Positions 60,113 to 64,000 of a stretch of 64,000 nucleotides of DNA are shown in pieces (the first letter of the stretch is position 1; every line of letters begins with the position of its first letter). The translations under genes and the position numbers were made by a program. The stretch is from Bacteroidales bacterium (lineage in GTDB: Bacteria; Bacteroidota; Bacteroidia; Bacteroidales; F082). The stretch lies in the NCBI GenBank assembly GCA_017381865.1, contig JAFOBJ010000067.1:1-64000 (forward strand), written 5' to 3'. A model generated the notes under the pieces. That model had not been told where the DNA came from, did not search any database, and saw nothing but the letters and a program-made list of their open reading frames with translations.

Positions 60113-61252
60113 ATGAAAGGTATGAAATTTTTAACAAAACGCCGTATAGAAGCTGTAGTCTTCTTGCTCGTCTTCTTCGGATTTTTCGGTTTCTTAGGAA
60201 GCAAAATGGGATTGCCCAATATGATGAATACAATCATGCAGACTGCTTATAGTTTGTTGCTTGAAACAGTATTCTACATCATGGCTATCACTGTTGTATC
60301 AGGAGCATTAGGTAATTTGTTAGTTGAGTTTGGCGTAGTACGTTTGATTGAAGTCGTGCTTCGTCCTCTTATGAAACCTTTATATAACCTTCCTGGCGTT
60401 GCTGCTCTCGGTGGCGTGATGACATTCTTGTCAGACAATCCAGCTATCATCAGTCTTTCAAAAGACGCTCACTTCGCACGTTATTTCAAAAAATATCAGC
60501 TTATTTCATTAACTAACTTCGGTACTGCTTTCGGCATGGGTCTCGTCGTGATTATGTTTATGATGGGTAAAGGTTATTTGCCAGCAGCATTGGTTGGTTT
60601 GCTTGGCGCTGTTATCGGAAGTATCGTTTCAACACGTTTGATGCAACGTTTCATTTTGAAATCAAATCCGGAACTTGATGCAGAAATAAGTTCTGAAGCA
60701 GGTGATGAACAACAGATTTCATTTAAGTCAGAAGGCAGTGCGTTTTTACGTTTCTTGAATGCTATTCTTGATGGTGGTAAGTCAGGCGTTGAAATCGGTC
60801 TCGCTATCATTCCAGGCGTTCTCATCATTTCAACAGTAGTTATGATGCTCACATTCGGCGCACCAGAAGGCGGTTATGCAGGTGGCGCATACGAAGGCAT
60901 CGCATTGTTGCCATATCTCGCAGGTAAGATTGACTTCGTATTCAAATGGTTGTTTGGCTTTGAAAGTCCACAATTAGTTGCATTCCCAATCACAGCCCTC
61001 GGTGCTGTTGGAGCAGCTCTCGGTTTGATTCCACGTTTCATCGCTGAAGGTATCATCAATGGTAATGCTATCGCTGTTTTCACAGCAATGGGTATGTGCT
61101 GGAGTGGTTATCTCAGCACACACACAGCGATGCTCGACTCACTCGGATTCCGCAGCCTTACTTCAAAAGCCATCTTGGCACACACTGTCGGCGGTCTCGT
61201 CGCAGGCGTCGCAGCACACTGGCTATATGTATTATTCTCATTGATATTCTAA
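60113..61252 (+). CDS. Nucleoside recognition (Gate) domain membrane protein
   Basis: The 379-residue polytopic protein has two Gate/nucleoside-recognition halves: AITVVSGALGNLLVEFGVVRLIE..LGGVMTFLSDNPAIISLSKDA and VGLAIIPGVLIISTVVMMLTFG, then SPQLVAFPITALGAVGAALGL. Such proteins are related to SpmA/SpmB and FeoB gates. The transported species is unknown. It follows the porin-like gene in the PiT operon. It ends 16 bp before the aldo/keto reductase gene, with a GAATTATGCAT-like word in between that supplies the next start codon. Confidence 0.8.
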   Translation: MKGMKFLTKRRIEAVVFLLVFFGFFGFLGSKMGLPNMMNTIMQTAYSLLLETVFYIMAITVVSGALGNLLVEFGVVRLIEVVLRPLMKPLYNLPGVAALGGVMTFLSDNPAIISLSKDAHFARYFKKYQLISLTNFGTAFGMGLVVIMFMMGKGYLPAALVGLLGAVIGSIVSTRLMQRFILKSNPELDAEISSEAGDEQQISFKSEGSAFLRFLNAILDGGKSGVEIGLAIIPGVLIISTVVMMLTFGAPEGGYAGGAYEGIALLPYLAGKIDFVFKWLFGFESPQLVAFPITALGAVGAALGLIPRFIAEGIINGNAIAVFTAMGMCWSGYLSTHTAMLDSLGFRSLTSKAILAHTVGGLVAGVAAHWLYVLFSLIF

Positions 61253-61271
61253 TTATGCATTAAGCATTATG
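61253..61271. repeat. Short GAATTATGCAT-type word supplying a start codon
   Basis: TTATGCATTAAGCATTATGA occupies the whole gap between the Gate-domain gene and the aldo/keto reductase gene. Its last ATG is the reductase start. Confidence 0.55.
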
Positions 61272-62276
61272 AAAAAGGTTACATTAGGTAAGACAGGTTT
61301 TGTTGTTAACAAAAATGGTTTCGGCGCATTGCCGATACAGCGTATCTCTAAAGAAGACGCCGCATATCTTCTTCGCAAGGCGTTCGATAACGGAATAACA
61401 TATTTCGACACAGCGCGTTTCTACACCGACAGCGAAGAGAAGATGGGTTATGCCCTCAGCGACATTCGCGATAAAGTCATCATTGCAACAAAGACTGCTG
61501 CTACTAATGTGACTGATTTCTGGAAAGACCTCGAGACAAGTCTCGGATTATTGAAGACAGATTATATCGACTTGTATCAATTCCATAATCCGGGATTTTG
61601 CCCGAAACCTGGTGACGAGAGCGGCGTTTATGATGCTATGCTCGAAGCTAAACAAAAAGGCTTGATACGACATATCGGATTGACGAACCATCGTCATCAT
61701 ATCGCAAAAGAAGCCATTGAATCAGGATTTTATGAAACAATTCAATATCCTTTTTCTTATATCTCCGCTGAAAGAGATTTTGAAATCGTCAGTCTCGCCA
61801 AAGAAAAAGAAATGGGTTTCGTTTGCATGAAAGCCTTGTCAGGCGGACTCATCAACGATTCTGCTTGCGCTTATGCATTTTTAAATCAATATGACCACGT
61901 CCTTCCAATCTGGGGAATCCAAAGAGAATCAGAACTTGACGAATTTATTTCATATCAAGAAAATGCTCCAGAAATGACAGAAGAACGTTGGGCTAAAGTG
62001 AAGAAAGACAGAGAAGAATTGTCAGGAGAATTCTGTCGCGGTTGCGGTTATTGCATGCCATGTCCTGCAGGAATTCAAATCAACGACTGCGCAAGAATGA
62101 GCCTTTTCTTGAGAAGAGCACCGCACAGCGTTTATCTTTCAGATGAATGGAAACAGAAAATGAAGAGAATTGAACACTGCTTGCATTGTAATTTATGTAA
62201 AAGCAGATGCCCTTACGGCTTGGATACTCCTAATTTATTGAAAAGAAATTACGAAGACTTTAAGACATTTATATAA
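61269..62276 (+). CDS. Aldo/keto reductase with two 4Fe-4S cluster motifs
   Basis: The 335-residue protein has an aldo/keto reductase barrel (TYFDTARFYTDSEEKMGYAL with the active Tyr region near 52, TDYIDLYQFHNPGF near 105) and a C-terminal ferredoxin-like part with CRGCGYCMPCPAGI near residue 255 and HCLHCNLCKSRCPYG near 305. This is the common anaerobe form of the AKR superfamily, possibly electron-bifurcating or ferredoxin-linked. The substrate is unknown. The last Cys set matches two [4Fe-4S] clusters and is intact. It follows the Gate-domain gene by 16 bp and precedes the TolC-like gene by 20 bp. Confidence 0.92.
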   Translation: MKKVTLGKTGFVVNKNGFGALPIQRISKEDAAYLLRKAFDNGITYFDTARFYTDSEEKMGYALSDIRDKVIIATKTAATNVTDFWKDLETSLGLLKTDYIDLYQFHNPGFCPKPGDESGVYDAMLEAKQKGLIRHIGLTNHRHHIAKEAIESGFYETIQYPFSYISAERDFEIVSLAKEKEMGFVCMKALSGGLINDSACAYAFLNQYDHVLPIWGIQRESELDEFISYQENAPEMTEERWAKVKKDREELSGEFCRGCGYCMPCPAGIQINDCARMSLFLRRAPHSVYLSDEWKQKMKRIEHCLHCNLCKSRCPYGLDTPNLLKRNYEDFKTFI

Positions 62277-62296
62277 AATTTATAATTTCTAATATC

Positions 62297-63670
62297 GTGA
62301 AATTATTAAAAAAAGTAGCGGCAATTTCTATAACAACATTGATTCTTTCAGTGTTGTCTTTTTCGTCTGTTAACGCACAGTCGCGCAGGAAAGATGAAGT
62401 GCTGTTTAAACGATTTGAGACACATTTCAAGATGATGGATACGCTGATTTTTCGGCAAGTTCCTGCGACAACGGATTTTGGGCTGATGGCAGTAGATACT
62501 GTCTCGCAAAGTCAAGGCTTGAATACAATGGACTCGCTCATCGATGCTAAAGTGGAAAGCCAGCAACGTGCATTGAAAGCCGAGACTGGCTTGGTTCTTT
62601 CGGGACAGACTTATTATCGCGCAGGCCAAGAACTAGGCTTCGATTCTGACGAAGATGACGCTGTGGCCATATATTCCGTGAAAGCACAAGCCGAACTGAG
62701 ATGGAATATCATGAATAGTTCGCTCATTAATCGAAAAGAGAAACTTAAAGAGCTATCTCTTATGGGTGAACTCGAACGCGTGGCTCTAGAACAAGAGTAT
62801 GCAAAAAAGATGGTTGAACGCCAAAAAGAATACTTACGCAAAGAGTATGATAGCTTGTTGATGAGTGTTCTGAAACTCCGTGTCAATAATCTTCAGTTGT
62901 TGACTGACGCCCAGATGTATTTGGTTTCTGACCGCAGCATCGGTACCGATGAGCTGTTGAAACTTATGGATGAACAGGCGATAGCTGAACGTTTGCTAGA
63001 GACTATGCCAAAAGATTATCCGATAGCATCACAATTGGTGCGACCACTAGGTGGAGAAGCCATTCAGATTGACACTGCACGTTTAAAGAGTTATATACGA
63101 GAAAATGCTCTGCCTTTGCATATGCTAGATTTGCAAATAGAAATCCTACAACAAAAGGAAGAAAGTGCCGGATATTGGACTTCATTGGGATTTTCACCAT
63201 TTTTGAGATATTCCTATTATATGCGTCCTGAAATGAAGAACTCTTCAAACTTAGATGTAGGCTTATCTTTTCAAATACCACTATCAGCACAAGAATCTCG
63301 CAAGAAAAAAGCACTGACAGCTGAATGTTTGCAGAAAACTATGGAAAAAGAGGAACAAGCCGCATTGCTGATGGAAAATGTAGAGCTGATCTTACTTGAA
63401 TTAGAGCGAGCTAACAGAGGATTGGCTGGAGAACTAAAACGTATCGAAGTGTTGAGAGATTATATGAAACTTCGTAGAGAAAATTATCAAGGTCATATAG
63501 GTGAGTATAATTTCTTATCAAGGATAAAGGAATATAACCACTATCTGACATGTTGGGAAAATTATTATTCATACCAATATAAGAGAGATTGTTGTATCGC
63601 AGACTTACAAGTATTTCTGCTTCAGCAATCCATATTTGATTTTGTGTTATCAAAAAATGAGAATAGATAG
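62297..63670 (+). CDS. TolC-like outer-membrane export protein (probable)
   Basis: The 457-residue protein starts at a GTG and has a signal peptide (VAAISITTLILSVLSFSSVNAQ). The body is long helical sequence with heptad-like patterns (MVERQKEYLRKEYDSLLMSVLKLRVNNLQLL; LLELERANRGLAGELKRIEVLRDY), and strands such as WTSLGFSPFLRYSYYM and VGLSFQIPLS. This arrangement fits TolC/outer-membrane efflux proteins, though the sequence is divergent. The following gene encodes a membrane-fusion-type protein, so the two probably make an export channel. The local codon use is more mixed than in neighbours, so recent transfer is possible. Confidence 0.6.
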   Translation: MKLLKKVAAISITTLILSVLSFSSVNAQSRRKDEVLFKRFETHFKMMDTLIFRQVPATTDFGLMAVDTVSQSQGLNTMDSLIDAKVESQQRALKAETGLVLSGQTYYRAGQELGFDSDEDDAVAIYSVKAQAELRWNIMNSSLINRKEKLKELSLMGELERVALEQEYAKKMVERQKEYLRKEYDSLLMSVLKLRVNNLQLLTDAQMYLVSDRSIGTDELLKLMDEQAIAERLLETMPKDYPIASQLVRPLGGEAIQIDTARLKSYIRENALPLHMLDLQIEILQQKEESAGYWTSLGFSPFLRYSYYMRPEMKNSSNLDVGLSFQIPLSAQESRKKKALTAECLQKTMEKEEQAALLMENVELILLELERANRGLAGELKRIEVLRDYMKLRRENYQGHIGEYNFLSRIKEYNHYLTCWENYYSYQYKRDCCIADLQVFLLQQSIFDFVLSKNENR

Positions 63671-63672
63671 TT

Positions 63673-64000
63673 ATGAAAGATTTTCATTTTAATAGCGATA
63701 AAGAACAAGCTGAAATAGAAGAAATACTGCTGCAACGAAAAAAAGTGCAAAACAAACAGCAGGCTTTGTTCGCAGCTATATTCGCTTTAGTTATAGGAAT
63801 TGTCGTTTTGTATTGTATTCGTAAGGTCGTATATGTTGACTTCAATGGTTATGTTGTGGTGCATAATGTGCGTTTCCGTGCCTCGGAAGATATATTCGTA
63901 TACGATATTTATAAGCACAATGGTGACCTTGTGAGACCAAATGATACCATTTATTCTTATGTGTCGTTAGATTGGTTCCACGAGCTTGGTAATATCAACA
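63673..64000 (+). CDS. HlyD-like membrane-fusion protein, cut by window edge
   Basis: An open frame starts at ATG 63673, two bases after the TolC-like stop, and runs off the window (109 codons seen). The product begins MKDFHFNSDKEQAEIEEILL, has a transmembrane segment (ALFAAIFALVIGIVVLYCI) near residue 33-51, then FNGYVVVHNVRFRASEDIFVYD. A single N-terminal helix followed by a periplasmic beta-rich part is the layout of membrane-fusion proteins. The family call is tentative because most of the protein is missing. Confidence 0.55.
   Translation, partial: MKDFHFNSDKEQAEIEEILLQRKKVQNKQQALFAAIFALVIGIVVLYCIRKVVYVDFNGYVVVHNVRFRASEDIFVYDIYKHNGDLVRPNDTIYSYVSLDWFHELGNIN

Overview
The window looks like a chromosomal segment of a Bacteroidetes bacterium, most likely order Bacteroidales. 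The support is: promoters of the TAnnTTTG type and almost no Shine-Dalgarno sequences; type IX secretion sorting domains on three proteins; Omp28, DUF6029, DUF3244 and DUF4296 family proteins; a fused MurF-alanine racemase; and an AT-rich, mostly housekeeping gene set. I see no prophage, insertion sequence, integrase, rRNA or CRISPR array. One tRNA gene is present (initiator-type tRNA-Met, about 19800-19873).

Layout. 1-7400: kdsD, recQ, a DUF4296 lipoprotein, an OsmC-like protein, and a minus-strand run hpt-adk-malQ. 7500-12100: a GABA antiporter (gadC) and glutamate decarboxylase (gadB) on opposite strands with an aspartate kinase between them. 12150-15050: a short transcribed leader with a 26-codon ORF and a terminator, followed by a large secreted propeller protein with four InlB-type repeats. 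15470-18260: an S4-domain RNA-binding protein and the GTPases Der and Era. 18300-23350: a PagL-like outer-membrane protein, the tRNA, a P-loop kinase/dCMP deaminase fusion, a LOG-family protein and an M20 amidohydrolase. 23540-29130: manA followed by a thioredoxin / DUF6029 / Omp28 envelope operon, purE and a rhomboid protease. 29190-35110: an accessory-looking envelope cluster of two T9SS cargo proteins, a membrane-anchored TPR regulator, a DUF3244 protein and an orphan lipoprotein. 35250-44110: a ComEA-like protein, an NSS transporter, upp, a GNAT-like protein, a polysaccharide deacetylase-like protein, an HdeD-like protein, and a tight minus-strand operon (polyprenol-phosphate mannosyltransferase, pyrC, YwqK-like, tadA). 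44215-55773: murF-alr, pdxA, an M16 peptidase, a lipoprotein, an outer-membrane protein, waaA and mfd. 55900-64000: gph-like phosphatase, a PiT phosphate transporter with a porin-like protein and a gate-domain membrane protein, a ferredoxin-type aldo/keto reductase, and the start of a TolC/HlyD-type export locus cut by the window edge.

The most unusual property is not a gene. The intergenic DNA is full of short, word-like tandem repeats, for example AGTTGCTA/TAGTAACT, GAATTATGCAT, CTAACTCCTAACT, TTTTGAACTAAGGC, GTCAACAGTCAATG and CTGACACTGA, plus palindromes with the core GTAGAGACG..CGTCTCTAC. The same words also sit in frame inside conserved enzymes (MalQ, WaaA, MurF-Alr, M20 amidohydrolase, ComEA-like, rhomboid, the TPR regulator and a T9SS protein). 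As a result unrelated proteins share identical peptides such as SSKALVQKP and SATQQL. Several genes also take their stop codon, and two their start codon, from these repeats. An about 85-bp structured element occurs twice, with base changes that preserve its hairpins.

All function calls are from reading translated sequence and recalled family motifs. No database search was run.
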